DNA from: an uncultured Clostridia bacterium
GTDB lineage: Bacteria > Bacillota > Clostridia > Oscillospirales > CAG-272
Direction: 5' to 3'
Assembly (NCBI GenBank): GCA_937884385.1
Contig: CALGCW010000285.1
Span: 1 to 31,162 of the forward strand
Length of the DNA: 31,162 nucleotides
Numbering within the stretch: the stretch's first letter is position 1; every line of letters starts with the position of its first letter. Positions 17,404 through 24,754 of the stretch are shown one piece after another. The notes below the pieces were generated by a model that did no database searches, had not been told where the DNA came from, and saw only the letters and a list, made by a program, of their open reading frames with translations. Made by a program: the position numbers and the translations under genes.

Positions 17404-19689
17404 TCATTTTAGATCATATTTTTTATACAAAGTATTAAAATAGATCTTCATATCATCGAGATACGCCTCATAATCCGACAAAGCAAGAGTTTCGTAATCA
17501 GAAAACGAGACCTCGCAATCTTCCTTCAGCAGAGAAAAGAGCTTAAAGCTTTCTTTAGGTCTTCTGCCGTCAGAGCCAAAAATAAGGTAATCGCTGTCCT
17601 TGATAAATGCTTCAAAATAGCCGCCGCCTTCAAGAAACGTGCCAAAATAGGGTCCTTGAATGAGTGTCACCCTCTCATCCGCAAATTCATAGCTCAAGGC
17701 TACGGACGGATGCGCGTATCCGTTGCTGTAAGCTCTTTTTGAGACGTTCAGCCTTCCGCCCGCAAGCTCAAGTGCCTCCTTTGTATCATAAACGTACGCA
17801 TCGACGCCGTTTTCGTTCATCACTCGAACGATGGCACGCAGTATCGTTCCCTCTTCGGCATTCTGGGGCAAGGGCAGAAGCACTCTTCCAAGCTTAACGC
17901 TTTTTGCAAGCTTTTGCAGGGAGATGACGTGATAAGAATGATAATGTGTCAGCACCACTCCGTCGATCTCTGTAAAGCAGTTCTCTTTCGCTATTGCGAC
18001 GGATTCATAGAGCGCACCGTATCTGCCGCTTGACATATCGCAAATATACACCTCGTCAGACGAGGTGATAACGAGTGCGTCGGATGAGATGTATTCCGTT
18101 CTGACGAAATCATCCCTCGCATCCCTGCAGGAAGCCACACAAATACACATAAGGACCGCAAAAAGAACGCAAGGAATTGCAATAAAGCTTTTTCTTGGCA
18201 GCTTTATTGCAAAAAGAAGCAGAGAGGCTATAAAAAGTCCCCAAACCAGATATTCGATTCCCGGGTAAACGAGCGAGAGCATAACCCCGTCAGTATCGGC
18301 AAGCTTTGATACTATGCTCATCATGAATCCGCCGAAGTTATGCGTTATCTCACCGCAAAAGGCACATATCTCCGCACCCATAGGCATAACGAGCGTAATA
18401 AGGGACAGTATCATAAATCCCTCGCAGATAATGCCCACAAACATATTGCTAATAAACGTAGCAAGCGACACCTCACCGAAATAGATCATAAGTACGGGCA
18501 AGGTAATGACAAAAGTGCATATCGATATGAGTAAAGCGGAAACAAGACTTTTTAAAGCTCTTATTGCCATCTTTTTAAGGCGTTCCGTGCGCCCCGCCTC
18601 GGGAAAATTTATTCCGTTGCAGATCATCAACGCCGCGATCACTCCAAAAGTGGACAAAAACGAAAGCAGGAGCCCAATATCCTTTACAGATGACGGCGTA
18701 ATGATAACGATCACTGTGACCGCAAGAAGTAATGAGGTCATACTGTCACTCGGTCGCTCGACCGCAAATGAGATATATACCGCCCAAAGCATAAGCATAG
18801 ATCTGCAGGCAGAGGGCAAAAAGCCCGTCAAGGCTATATAGAAAAGCGAAAGCAACCCCAAAAAGGCTATTCGGACCGATTTGGGAACGTAAAGCTTCCT
18901 TAGCAGATACTCAAATATCCCTATGAGTATAGCCACGTGCAAGCCGCTGAGGGATAGCATATGATAAACGCCTGCTCGCTTGAAATCGCGAAGGATATCC
19001 TGCGACAGCAGTCCTCTGTTTCCAAGCAAAAGCGCAGATGCAAGAGATCCCGTGCTTCCGCCAATGATCTGCCGCAACTTTGCGGAAAGCTTTTGGTTAA
19101 CAGAAGACAAAAACAGCTCCAAGCGAAAATCTCCGTCAATATATCTTACCTCATCATCAGAGGAGATCACGCAAGCAAGTGCATACTCACCCGAATGTAT
19201 GCTCTTAAGATAGTCTGCCCCCTCATAATCCTCAAGCGCCATAGCGGTGCATGTGATCTCAAAGAAATCGCCGCGCATAAGCTCGGTTTGATATTCCGCT
19301 ACTATGACCGCACTAAAGGAAGCATTATTACCGTCGACCTCCTCGATCCGTACGATAAATTCACCCATAAAGCTCTCGTCGCTCAAAACCTCGGCAACGT
19401 AACCCTTCATTTTGTGCTCACCGCCATATTCTCTCACAAGTTTTTCTTTTTTGTATAAATCTACAGTGCTATTCAAAGCCCCCAAAAGCGAAGCTACTGC
19501 TAGCAGTATACAAACAAGCGCAAGATTTTTGGTTTTTGGTCGAAAATGTCGCAAAATCAGGTAAGCGATACCCAACGCGGCAGAAAATATTAAAAAAATA
19601 ATTAATCCCGGATATTTATATGATAATAGCGAAAAAGCCAAGAAAATCAAGCATATCCAGACAAAATACCGTTTTGAAAAGGCGTTCAT
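17404..19689 (-). CDS. comEC: ComEC/Rec2-family DNA internalisation channel
   Basis: Polytopic membrane protein that passes single-stranded DNA across the membrane in natural transformation. It opens with three hydrophobic segments (about 8-80) and an OB-like soluble domain (DUF4131, about 85-190). The Competence domain follows, with SALLLGNRG and YHMLSLSGLHVAIL near 215-255 and many helices to about 520. The C-terminal third has the metallo-beta-lactamase-like fold region with HYHSYH in place of the HxDxDH-type motif, and without a clear DVGQGDA strand, so its nuclease site looks degenerate. Length 761 is normal for full ComEC. ATG 19689 has a GGAG site. Its usual partner comEA is not in the window. 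Confidence 0.92.
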   Translation of the reverse strand: MNAFSKRYFVWICLIFLAFSLLSYKYPGLIIFLIFSAALGIAYLILRHFRPKTKNLALVCILLAVASLLGALNSTVDLYKKEKLVREYGGEHKMKGYVAEVLSDESFMGEFIVRIEEVDGNNASFSAVIVAEYQTELMRGDFFEITCTAMALEDYEGADYLKSIHSGEYALACVISSDDEVRYIDGDFRLELFLSSVNQKLSAKLRQIIGGSTGSLASALLLGNRGLLSQDILRDFKRAGVYHMLSLSGLHVAILIGIFEYLLRKLYVPKSVRIAFLGLLSLFYIALTGFLPSACRSMLMLWAVYISFAVERPSDSMTSLLLAVTVIVIITPSSVKDIGLLLSFLSTFGVIAALMICNGINFPEAGRTERLKKMAIRALKSLVSALLISICTFVITLPVLMIYFGEVSLATFISNMFVGIICEGFMILSLITLVMPMGAEICAFCGEITHNFGGFMMSIVSKLADTDGVMLSLVYPGIEYLVWGLFIASLLLFAIKLPRKSFIAIPCVLFAVLMCICVASCRDARDDFVRTEYISSDALVITSSDEVYICDMSSGRYGALYESVAIAKENCFTEIDGVVLTHYHSYHVISLQKLAKSVKLGRVLLPLPQNAEEGTILRAIVRVMNENGVDAYVYDTKEALELAGGRLNVSKRAYSNGYAHPSVALSYEFADERVTLIQGPYFGTFLEGGGYFEAFIKDSDYLIFGSDGRRPKESFKLFSLLKEDCEVSFSDYETLALSDYEAYLDDMKIYFNTLYKKYDLK

Positions 19690-19707
19690 ACCAAGCTCCG
19701 AGAAAAA

Positions 19708-19722
19708 AATTTCAAAGAAATT
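19708..19722. other. Inverted repeat upstream of the acpP promoter
   Basis: AATTTC-AAA-GAAATT (6-bp arms) ends 1 nt before the -35 box of acpP and lies in the intergenic region shared with comEC. It could be an operator or simply an AT-rich upstream element; too short to be sure. Confidence 0.3.
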
Positions 19723-19723
19723 G

Positions 19724-19752
19724 TTGACAAATCAATAAAAAGTATGTATAAT
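19724..19752 (+). promoter_or_regulatory. Sigma-A promoter of the acyl carrier protein gene
   Basis: Perfect consensus TTGACA (19724-19729), 17-bp spacer, TATAAT (19747-19752). It predicts a start near 19759 and a leader of about 97 nt. Confidence 0.9.
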
Positions 19753-19764
19753 ACAAAAGAACGG

Positions 19765-19803
19765 TTTGGGAGGAGCATTCAATTTCTGAATAATCCACCC
19801 AAA
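19765..19803 (+). promoter_or_regulatory. Structured 5' UTR hairpin of acpP
   Basis: TTTGGG (19765-19770) pairs with CCCAAA (19798-19803), GGA with TCC, and ATTCA (19777-19781) with TGAAT (19787-19791). Symmetric 1-nt and 2-nt internal loops interrupt the stem, and the terminal loop has 5 nt. It begins a few nucleotides after the predicted transcription start. No T-tract follows, and the true ribosome site (AAGGAG near 19846) is outside it. It could protect the mRNA 5' end or act as a regulatory element. Confidence 0.6.
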
Positions 19804-19856
19804 ATAATGAATATATTCACTATATATTCACATCATTATAATTTAAGGAGATTGCT

Positions 19857-20078
19857 ATGTTTGAAAAATTAAAACAGATTCTTATCGACGAGCTTCAGGT
19901 TGAAGAAAACCTCATCACTCTTGATGCAGAGCTTGCTAACGACCTCGGTATTAATTCCATCGAGCTTGCAGACCTTGTTATGATCTGCGAAGATAAGTTC
20001 GACATTGAAATCAACGATGAGAACATCGGTCAGTTCGTTACTATCCGTGACGTTGTTAACTACCTCGAAACACTCTAA
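19857..20078 (+). CDS. acpP: Acyl carrier protein
   Basis: Carries fatty-acyl chains on a 4'-phosphopantetheine arm. 73 residues, acidic, with four predicted helices. Ser34 in GINSIEL is the expected attachment site; the usual DSL(D/E) reads NSIE here, a modest deviation. Helix II continues ADLVMICEDKFDIEI and the end is VTIRDVVNYLETL. An AAGGAG site lies 7 nt upstream. No fatty-acid synthesis genes are adjacent, so it is a monocistronic, strongly promoted unit. It may be the housekeeping ACP or a dedicated carrier for another pathway; the NSIE motif and isolated position leave this open. Confidence 0.93.
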   Translation: MFEKLKQILIDELQVEENLITLDAELANDLGINSIELADLVMICEDKFDIEINDENIGQFVTIRDVVNYLETL

Positions 20079-20096
20079 TAATTATCAAACACAAAT

Positions 20097-20133
20097 AAAA
20101 CGACCTGCATCTTTGCAGGCCGTTTTGTTTTTT
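20097..20133 (+). terminator. Terminator of acpP
   Basis: AAAACG-A-CCTGCA (20097-20109) pairs with TGCAGG-C-CGTTTT (20114-20126), loop TCTT, followed by GTTTTTTT. It lies between acpP and the convergent tadA stop, and may serve both. Confidence 0.88.
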
Positions 20134-20136
20134 TGC

Positions 20137-20583
20137 TTATTTTCTTCTTTCCTTAAAAAAGCGTGTCATAAGCTCCCTGCTCTCCGTTTCACAAACTCCG
20201 CCCACCGCAAAGACCTTGTGAAGCAAGGGATATGAATTCATATTAAGTACGCTTCCGAACGCGCCCGAGTTTGCATCCTTCAAGCCAAAGTAGAGCTTGC
20301 CCACTCTTGCGTTAAGTATCGCGCCCGCGCACATCGGGCAGGGCTCAAGCGTAACGTATAGCTCGCAGTCCGAAAGACGCCATCCGCCAAGCTTCTCACA
20401 CGCGCGCTCTATTGCAAGCACCTCTGCGTGCGCAGTAGCTCTGTTTGCGGCTTCTCTTTCGTTGTGAGCGACGGCAACTACCTCACCGTCCTTAACTATA
20501 ACTGCCCCAACGGGCACGTCCCCTGCGACATACGCCAGGCGCGCCTCGTCAAGAGCCATCTTCATAAAAAATTCGTTTTTCAT
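20137..20583 (-). CDS. tadA: tRNA-specific adenosine deaminase TadA
   Basis: Zinc deaminase that converts A34 to inosine in tRNA-Arg(ACG). The catalytic HAE motif is His52-Ala53-Glu54, and the second zinc motif is PCPMC with Cys82 and Cys85. Substrate-loop residue Asn41 and GDVPVGAV near the N-terminus match the family. Length 148 is typical. The ATG at 20583 overlaps the stop of the upstream CPBP gene by 4 nt, so it is translated by coupling as the last gene of the alr operon. Confidence 0.96.
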   Translation of the reverse strand: MKNEFFMKMALDEARLAYVAGDVPVGAVIVKDGEVVAVAHNEREAANRATAHAEVLAIERACEKLGGWRLSDCELYVTLEPCPMCAGAILNARVGKLYFGLKDANSGAFGSVLNMNSYPLLHKVFAVGGVCETESRELMTRFFKERRK

Positions 20584-21584
20584 ACACCTTGAATACTAAT
20601 TATGATCAACATTGTCATTATTGCTACCGAATAGAGAATGAAAAGCACCATTCCAAGCGACAAAAAGCCGCTTGCCTTTTCCGAAAACGAAAGCGGAAGG
20701 ACCTCTTCGCCGTTCTCGTCGGGCTTAAGAACGAGCTTTTCCGCAAATCTACCTTTTTTATATACGCCGAGCAAATAGATAATGAGACAAACAGCCATCA
20801 GTGCCCACATTATCAACTCGATGACAAAGCTCGCGTTATCATACACCATCACGCCCGCCTTCTCCCTCAAAACGTCAAGGATGACGGAAATGCCGTTATT
20901 TGCGAGATGGAGCAAGAAAGGAAACACAAGTGATTTACTTTCAACGTATATCCAGCCAAGGCAAAGTCCTGCTACAAAGGTATAAAGAAGCTGTTCTATG
21001 TTCGTATGCATAAGCGCGAACAAAACGGCACTTATAACGACGGCAGTTCCCTTTCCGTAAACGGTCAGCACTCGGCAGAAGGTTCCGCGGAACATAAGCT
21101 CCTCAACAAGTGCGGGAATGAATGCCGCATATATCGCGTAAATAACTATCTGATAAGGTGTATCAAGCTCGACCGACCAGAACTGCTCTTGCGTAAAGTC
21201 CGAATAATTGCCAAAGGCATTTACTATGTAATAATTAACGTATGCAAAAAGATTGATCGCGCCAAGGGATATACCAAATATCACGAAAATATCGAACGGC
21301 GACTTCCTTTCGCCCTCAATGGGCTCGTATATCTCCCTATCCGCCCTGTTGTTCATCTTATTGAATAGCGCAACCGGAAGCACGAAGGACACGAAATACA
21401 CCACGCACTCAAGAGCTCTGAATACCGCATCCAAGGTCTGCGTGTCTCCCCACATAACCAGAGAAATCTCCTCACCATAGGTAAGAACCGAGCCGAGCAC
21501 AGCAAACAAAAGTTGATTAAACAGAAGCGCAAGTGCTATTCGGTTCATCAGCTTTGCATATATTTTTTTGTTTTGCTTTGTCAT
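20580..21584 (-). CDS. CPBP-family intramembrane protease, paralog 1
   Basis: Multi-pass membrane protein of 334 residues with the CPBP (Abi, CAAX-protease-like) domain. Motif 1 EELMFRG (EExxxR), motif 2 FALMHTN and motif 3 HLANN are all present, so it is probably an active glutamate metalloprotease. About eight hydrophobic helices can be seen, and a cytoplasmic charged stretch lies near the C-terminus (KLVLKPDENGEEV). It resembles the next gene along its length, a tandem duplication. The substrate is unknown; family members process prenylated proteins, bacteriocin or signal peptides, or act in immunity. It overlaps tadA by 4 nt. Confidence 0.9.
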   Translation of the reverse strand: MTKQNKKIYAKLMNRIALALLFNQLLFAVLGSVLTYGEEISLVMWGDTQTLDAVFRALECVVYFVSFVLPVALFNKMNNRADREIYEPIEGERKSPFDIFVIFGISLGAINLFAYVNYYIVNAFGNYSDFTQEQFWSVELDTPYQIVIYAIYAAFIPALVEELMFRGTFCRVLTVYGKGTAVVISAVLFALMHTNIEQLLYTFVAGLCLGWIYVESKSLVFPFLLHLANNGISVILDVLREKAGVMVYDNASFVIELIMWALMAVCLIIYLLGVYKKGRFAEKLVLKPDENGEEVLPLSFSEKASGFLSLGMVLFILYSVAIMTMLIIISIQGV

Positions 21585-21587
21585 ATA

Positions 21588-22580
21588 CTATAATTCAAAC
21601 GAAAGATAATAGAACATCTGGATAAGCGTAGCAACCACGAATACTATCATAAGGGGAGTGAAAAATCCCGTCACCCTCTCGCCAAAGCTAAGCAGCTTGA
21701 CCTCGTTGCCCTCCTCGTCGGGGAGCATAACGAGAGCTTCCCTTTTTCTGTCCCTTTCGGTCAGCAGAGAAATAAGCGCAATCACTCCCGCAATTGCAAG
21801 GATAATGCTGTAGCAAACAATAAACGTAATGTACGCCCCGACCGAGACCTTATATCCGATTATCGTTCCTATACAGCAAGCAAGATTATGGATAAAGTGG
21901 AACAGCATCGGCACTCTTATATCCTTAGATGCAACATAGACCCAACCAAGGAATATACCGCCTACGAATGTATAACCGATCTTGTGGAAGCTCGTGTGCA
22001 TAAGTCCGAATAAAATTGCGCTGACAAGCACCGCAGTTTTAGGACCGTACGACAGCAGAGATTTGCAGACCGTTTTGCGGAACACGAATTCCTCCGCTAC
22101 AGCAGGAATGACGGCTGTACTGATTATGTATATAATGATCTGATAAGCGTGATCGAGACCGCTACCGAGGATATATTCCTCGTTCTCGCCGAGATATTCC
22201 ATTGAAATAAATGCATCCACGGAATAGATATTTACCCAACCCAAGATATAATTTGCGGCAAGTCCCAATACGAATATTGCAGCGATCTTTCCAAAGGATT
22301 CCTTCTCGTGCTCCACGGGTATATGCTTTTCGATGAACGCATTTCTGCGCAGATAAGCAAAAAGCTTAAGAGGGATAAACAAGCAACCAAGGAACTTTAC
22401 ACAGTCAACGAGCAAAAATATCAAGTCGACCAAAAATACGTTGCCGTACGACACCAGCGCAACGGTATACGCAAAGCTAACCATTCTTCCAAGCAGGTAG
22501 ATAAGCCCGTGGGTTGCAAGCAAGGTCACCGCAATGTGGCTTATCAGCGACATATATCTGTGCTTTTGTTGTTTTTTCAT
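21588..22580 (-). CDS. CPBP-family intramembrane protease, paralog 2
   Basis: 330 residues with the same architecture as its neighbour: motif 1 EEFVFRK, motif 2 FGLMHTS, motif 3 HFIHN, and the shared segment GWVYVASK against GWIYVESK. The C-terminal charged stretch VMLPDEEGNEV also corresponds. Key residues Glu-Glu, Arg, His and His-Asn are kept in both copies, so neither looks like a dead paralog. It starts 4 bp after the alr stop and ends 3 bp before paralog 1, so all four genes alr-CPBP-CPBP-tadA are one operon. Confidence 0.9.
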   Translation of the reverse strand: MKKQQKHRYMSLISHIAVTLLATHGLIYLLGRMVSFAYTVALVSYGNVFLVDLIFLLVDCVKFLGCLFIPLKLFAYLRRNAFIEKHIPVEHEKESFGKIAAIFVLGLAANYILGWVNIYSVDAFISMEYLGENEEYILGSGLDHAYQIIIYIISTAVIPAVAEEFVFRKTVCKSLLSYGPKTAVLVSAILFGLMHTSFHKIGYTFVGGIFLGWVYVASKDIRVPMLFHFIHNLACCIGTIIGYKVSVGAYITFIVCYSIILAIAGVIALISLLTERDRKREALVMLPDEEGNEVKLLSFGERVTGFFTPLMIVFVVATLIQMFYYLSFEL

Positions 22581-22583
22581 ATT

Positions 22584-23795
22584 TTACTCTCCAATCTCGT
22601 ATGATACAATGTTGTCCTTAACGTAAACTATCTCGTGATCCTTTATATAAAATCTCGGCACGCGCTCGCCTATGGCGCATATCATCTCGTATCCGATAGT
22701 ACCGTTGTTTTTTGCAAGCTCATCAGCACCGATAAAATCATCCTTATCCTTGCCGATGACCGTGATATAATCACCCTCACGCACTCCCTTAACGTCCGTG
22801 ACGTCAAGCATAAGCTGATCCATACAGACCCTGCCCACTATATTTACTCTTTTTCCGCGTATGAGCATCTGCGTGCCGTTTGCCGCGTTAGAGCGCCAAT
22901 ATCCGTCGGCATAGCCAACGGGCGCAGTTGCAATTTTCGTTTTAGCGGCTGCGGTATACGTGCATCCGTAACTCACCGTATCACCGGCTTCTATTTCCTT
23001 TATCATAGAGATGACCGATTTTAAGCTCATCACGGGTGTCAGCTCCTCACATCCGCGCACCTTGCCCGACGGAGCAAGCCCGTAAAGCACGACTCCAACT
23101 CGCACCATATCCATTTGGTATTCCGGATACTCAAACGTGGTCGCGCTGTTGGCACAGTGTTTTATATCAAATTCTATGCCTCGGGATCTCAGTTGATCGA
23201 TAGCATCGGTAAATCTGCTGTACTGAAGAGCGGTAAAGCCTTTTCCGTCAGTGCCCTCGTCCGCCATTGCAAAATGGGTAAATATTCCCTCGGGAATAAG
23301 TCCCGGCATTCTGCACACGTCGCCGATAGAATCGAATATCTTATTGCTTTCGTGTATACAATCAAAGCCTATTCTTCCCATACCCGAATCAAGCTTTATA
23401 TGTATCTTAACGCTGACTCCATCCGCGCATGCGGATTTTGAAAGCTCCTTTGCATATGAAAGCGAAAAAACGCTTTGCGAGATGCTGTTCTCTGCAAGGA
23501 TCGAAGCGCAGGAAGCGGGCGTATAGCCAAGAATGAGGATCGGCTTCGTAATTCCGTTGTTTCGAAGCTGCATCGCTTCCTCAATATTGGACACAGCAAA
23601 GAAATCTGCACCAAGCGACTCATAGAGCTTCGAAAGGTATACCGCACCGTGACCGTAAGCGTTCGCCTTGACCACACAGCAAAGCTTCACTCCATCGCGA
23701 AGCTTACTTTTTATTATTCTGAAATTGTTCTCGGCGGCATTAACGTCTATCTCCGCCCAAAATCTTTTTCTCTTTGATATGTACTTATCCTTCAA
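22584..23795 (-). CDS. alr: Alanine racemase
   Basis: PLP enzyme that makes D-alanine for peptidoglycan. The PLP lysine lies in VVKANAYGHG (Lys43 from the start used here), the catalytic tyrosine in VSYGCTYTA, and the C-terminal domain has GYEMICAIGERVPRFY. The open frame begins at ATG 23843, but the best promoter puts transcription start near 23840, after that ATG. The only good ribosome site, GGAGG at 23804-23808, is 8 nt before TTG 23795. Starting there gives (M)KDKYISKRKRFWAEIDV, the normal family N-terminus, and 403 residues. It is the first gene of an operon with two CPBP proteases and tadA. Confidence 0.94.
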   Translation of the reverse strand: MKDKYISKRKRFWAEIDVNAAENNFRIIKSKLRDGVKLCCVVKANAYGHGAVYLSKLYESLGADFFAVSNIEEAMQLRNNGITKPILILGYTPASCASILAENSISQSVFSLSYAKELSKSACADGVSVKIHIKLDSGMGRIGFDCIHESNKIFDSIGDVCRMPGLIPEGIFTHFAMADEGTDGKGFTALQYSRFTDAIDQLRSRGIEFDIKHCANSATTFEYPEYQMDMVRVGVVLYGLAPSGKVRGCEELTPVMSLKSVISMIKEIEAGDTVSYGCTYTAAAKTKIATAPVGYADGYWRSNAANGTQMLIRGKRVNIVGRVCMDQLMLDVTDVKGVREGDYITVIGKDKDDFIGADELAKNNGTIGYEMICAIGERVPRFYIKDHEIVYVKDNIVSYEIGE

Positions 23796-23803
23796 AAGCG
23801 CCG

Positions 23804-23808
23804 CCTCC
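23804..23808 (-). promoter_or_regulatory. Ribosome binding site that favours a TTG start for alr
   Basis: GGAGG lies 8 nt before TTG 23795 inside the longer open frame. The ATG at 23843 has no comparable site. Confidence 0.7.
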
Positions 23809-23846
23809 TTTTCTTTGTTTTCTTTATTACCAAAACATTTCATATT

Positions 23847-23875
23847 ATTTTACCACACCCGAAATAAAAAATCAA
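23847..23875 (-). promoter_or_regulatory. Sigma-A promoter of the alr operon
   Basis: TTGATT (23870-23875), 17-bp spacer and TAAAAT (23847-23852), with an extended -10 TG on the minus strand. Predicted start near 23840. Confidence 0.72.
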
Positions 23876-23913
23876 TAATTAATATTAATATATGACGGTT
23901 TTTTTATTAACTC

Positions 23914-23964
23914 TTGACATTTTTCGAAAAATGTATTAATATGTATAAGTACGCGAAACGCGTA
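23914..23964 (+). promoter_or_regulatory. Promoter of the 77-aa membrane protein, with two palindromes
   Basis: TTGACA (23914-23919), 17-bp spacer, TAATAT (23937-23942). The -35 end and spacer are covered by the perfect 16-bp palindrome CATTTTTCGAAAAATG (23918-23933). Near the predicted start lies a second perfect inverted repeat, TACGCG-AAA-CGCGTA (23950-23964). The first is placed like an operator; the second could be an operator or a 5'-end RNA hairpin. Confidence 0.75.
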
Positions 23965-23987
23965 TAATCAATTCAGGAGGTATAGTA

Positions 23988-24221
23988 ATGACACATTATT
24001 TTGATGATCTCAGTGTTCTTGTAAAGGTAATCTTGCTCATTCTTCTTGGCGGCCTCATCTCTCCCGTTTACAGAATTCTCAGATACTTGGAAACAAAGAA
24101 TGTTGTGACCCTCGTAGTAGGTATCGTTTGTCTCGTAACAGGCGTTGGCAACTTCATTCTCGGTCTTGTTGACCTCATTTGTGTACTCACAAAGGGCAAG
24201 ATCACAGTTTTTGCTGAATAA
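23988..24221 (+). CDS. Small two-helix membrane protein
   Basis: 77 residues. A short N-terminus (MTHYFDDLSV) is followed by a hydrophobic helix VKVILLILLGGLISPVY (about 12-28), a charged turn RILRYLETKN and a second hydrophobic hairpin-like segment VVTLVVGIVCLVTGVGNFIL (about 39-58) running into LVDLICVLTKG. An ideal AGGAGG site sits 7 nt before ATG, and a consensus promoter and strong terminator surround it, so it is a highly expressed single-gene unit. The layout (two helices, short polar C-terminus) recalls stress-induced Pmp3/YqaE-type peptides, but I see no clear Pmp3 signature and do not assign the family. Confidence 0.85.
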   Translation: MTHYFDDLSVLVKVILLILLGGLISPVYRILRYLETKNVVTLVVGIVCLVTGVGNFILGLVDLICVLTKGKITVFAE

Positions 24222-24229
24222 TTACATAG

Positions 24230-24260
24230 AAAGGGCTTTCAGCCCTTTTTATTATTTTTT
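24230..24260 (+). terminator. Terminator of the 77-aa membrane protein gene
   Basis: 8-bp stem AAAGGGCT / AGCCCTTT with a TTC loop, followed by a T-rich tract (24246-24260). Confidence 0.92.
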
Positions 24261-24270
24261 TCGAATTATC

Positions 24271-24299
24271 TTGACTTTTGATTTTGCTTGTGTTATACT
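24271..24299 (+). promoter_or_regulatory. Sigma-A promoter of the valS T-box leader
   Basis: TTGACT (24271-24276), 17-bp spacer, TATACT (24294-24299). Confidence 0.85.
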
Positions 24300-24305
24300 G
24301 TTTTC

Positions 24306-24565
24306 AATATGAAACGCCCTGACGGGAAGGAGTAGTTCAACGCTTACCTACAGAGAGCAAACGGTCGGTGTGAGTTTGCGGCAGAGATTGAGTGAAGTAG
24401 TCCCCAAGCGGTCCTTGTGAAACGGCTCTCAAATTCGAGAGAAAGTAGCAAGGAACGGTTATCTCCGTTAAAGATATTGAGTGCGCCCTTCCCTTTTGAA
24501 GAGCGAAATCAGGTGGTACCGCGTTCCCACGTCCTGATATTCAGGATGGGGGATTTTTTGTTTTT
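24306..24565 (+). ncRNA. T-box riboswitch (valS type)
   Basis: tRNA-sensing leader that turns transcription on when uncharged cognate tRNA is bound. Stem I has the conserved GAGTAGTT and CAGAGAGC segments and the distal GGTCGGTG loop (24331-24370). The T-box antiterminator element AGGTGGTACCGCG is at 24511-24523. It is followed by a terminator, stem 24526-24537 with 24541-24552 and a T-run at 24554-24565. The downstream gene is valS, so valine tRNA is expected. GTA at 24397-24399 and GTC at 24400-24402 or 24411-24413 are candidate specifiers, but I cannot settle the loop by eye. The leader is separated from valS by an inserted element. Confidence 0.93.
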
Positions 24566-24590
24566 AGTTAGTTTTTATGAATGAGGATAC

Positions 24591-24626
24591 CTCCCTCAGT
24601 CAGCTTCGCTGACAGCTCCCTCTGCG
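24591..24626 (+). repeat. Left terminal repeat with hairpin
   Basis: The core is the hairpin GTCAGC-TTC-GCTGAC (24599-24613), flanked by CTCCCTCA outside and AGCTCCCTCTGCG inside. It is inverted relative to the right copy and has a different hairpin sequence. Confidence 0.85.
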
Positions 24627-24629
24627 ATG

Positions 24630-24666
24630 CGGGGTTCCCCGAAACGAGCGTAGCCGAGTTTTGGGG
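24630..24666 (+). repeat. Extra palindromic segment present only in the left end
   Basis: CCCCGAAAC (24637-24645) pairs with GTTTTGGGG (24658-24666) with one G-U pair, and an alternative small hairpin CGGGG-TT-CCCCG overlaps it. The corresponding place in the right end has only 3 nt, so this is a separate palindromic insertion. Confidence 0.6.
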
Positions 24667-24754
24667 GTTCGCGCGGTTGGAGCCTCTGTTAGACATTCTC
24701 TCGTATGCAGCCATAAAGTTTAATTTCTAAATAACGTGTGTTAGAGGTACAACT

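Noticed and set aside
20580..22580. Bacteriocin or abortive-infection module based on the CPBP (Abi) genes
   Set aside because: No precursor peptide, ABC exporter or toxin gene is adjacent; the neighbours are alr and tadA.
24580..24591. Target-site duplication around the element
   Set aside because: Left flank GAATGAGGATAC and right flank TTCCCTTTTAGA share no clear direct repeat, so I do not claim a duplication.
24702..24754. A separate promoter for the DUF559 gene inside the element
   Set aside because: No -35/-10 pair with acceptable spacing was found; transcription from the T-box promoter is the simpler explanation.
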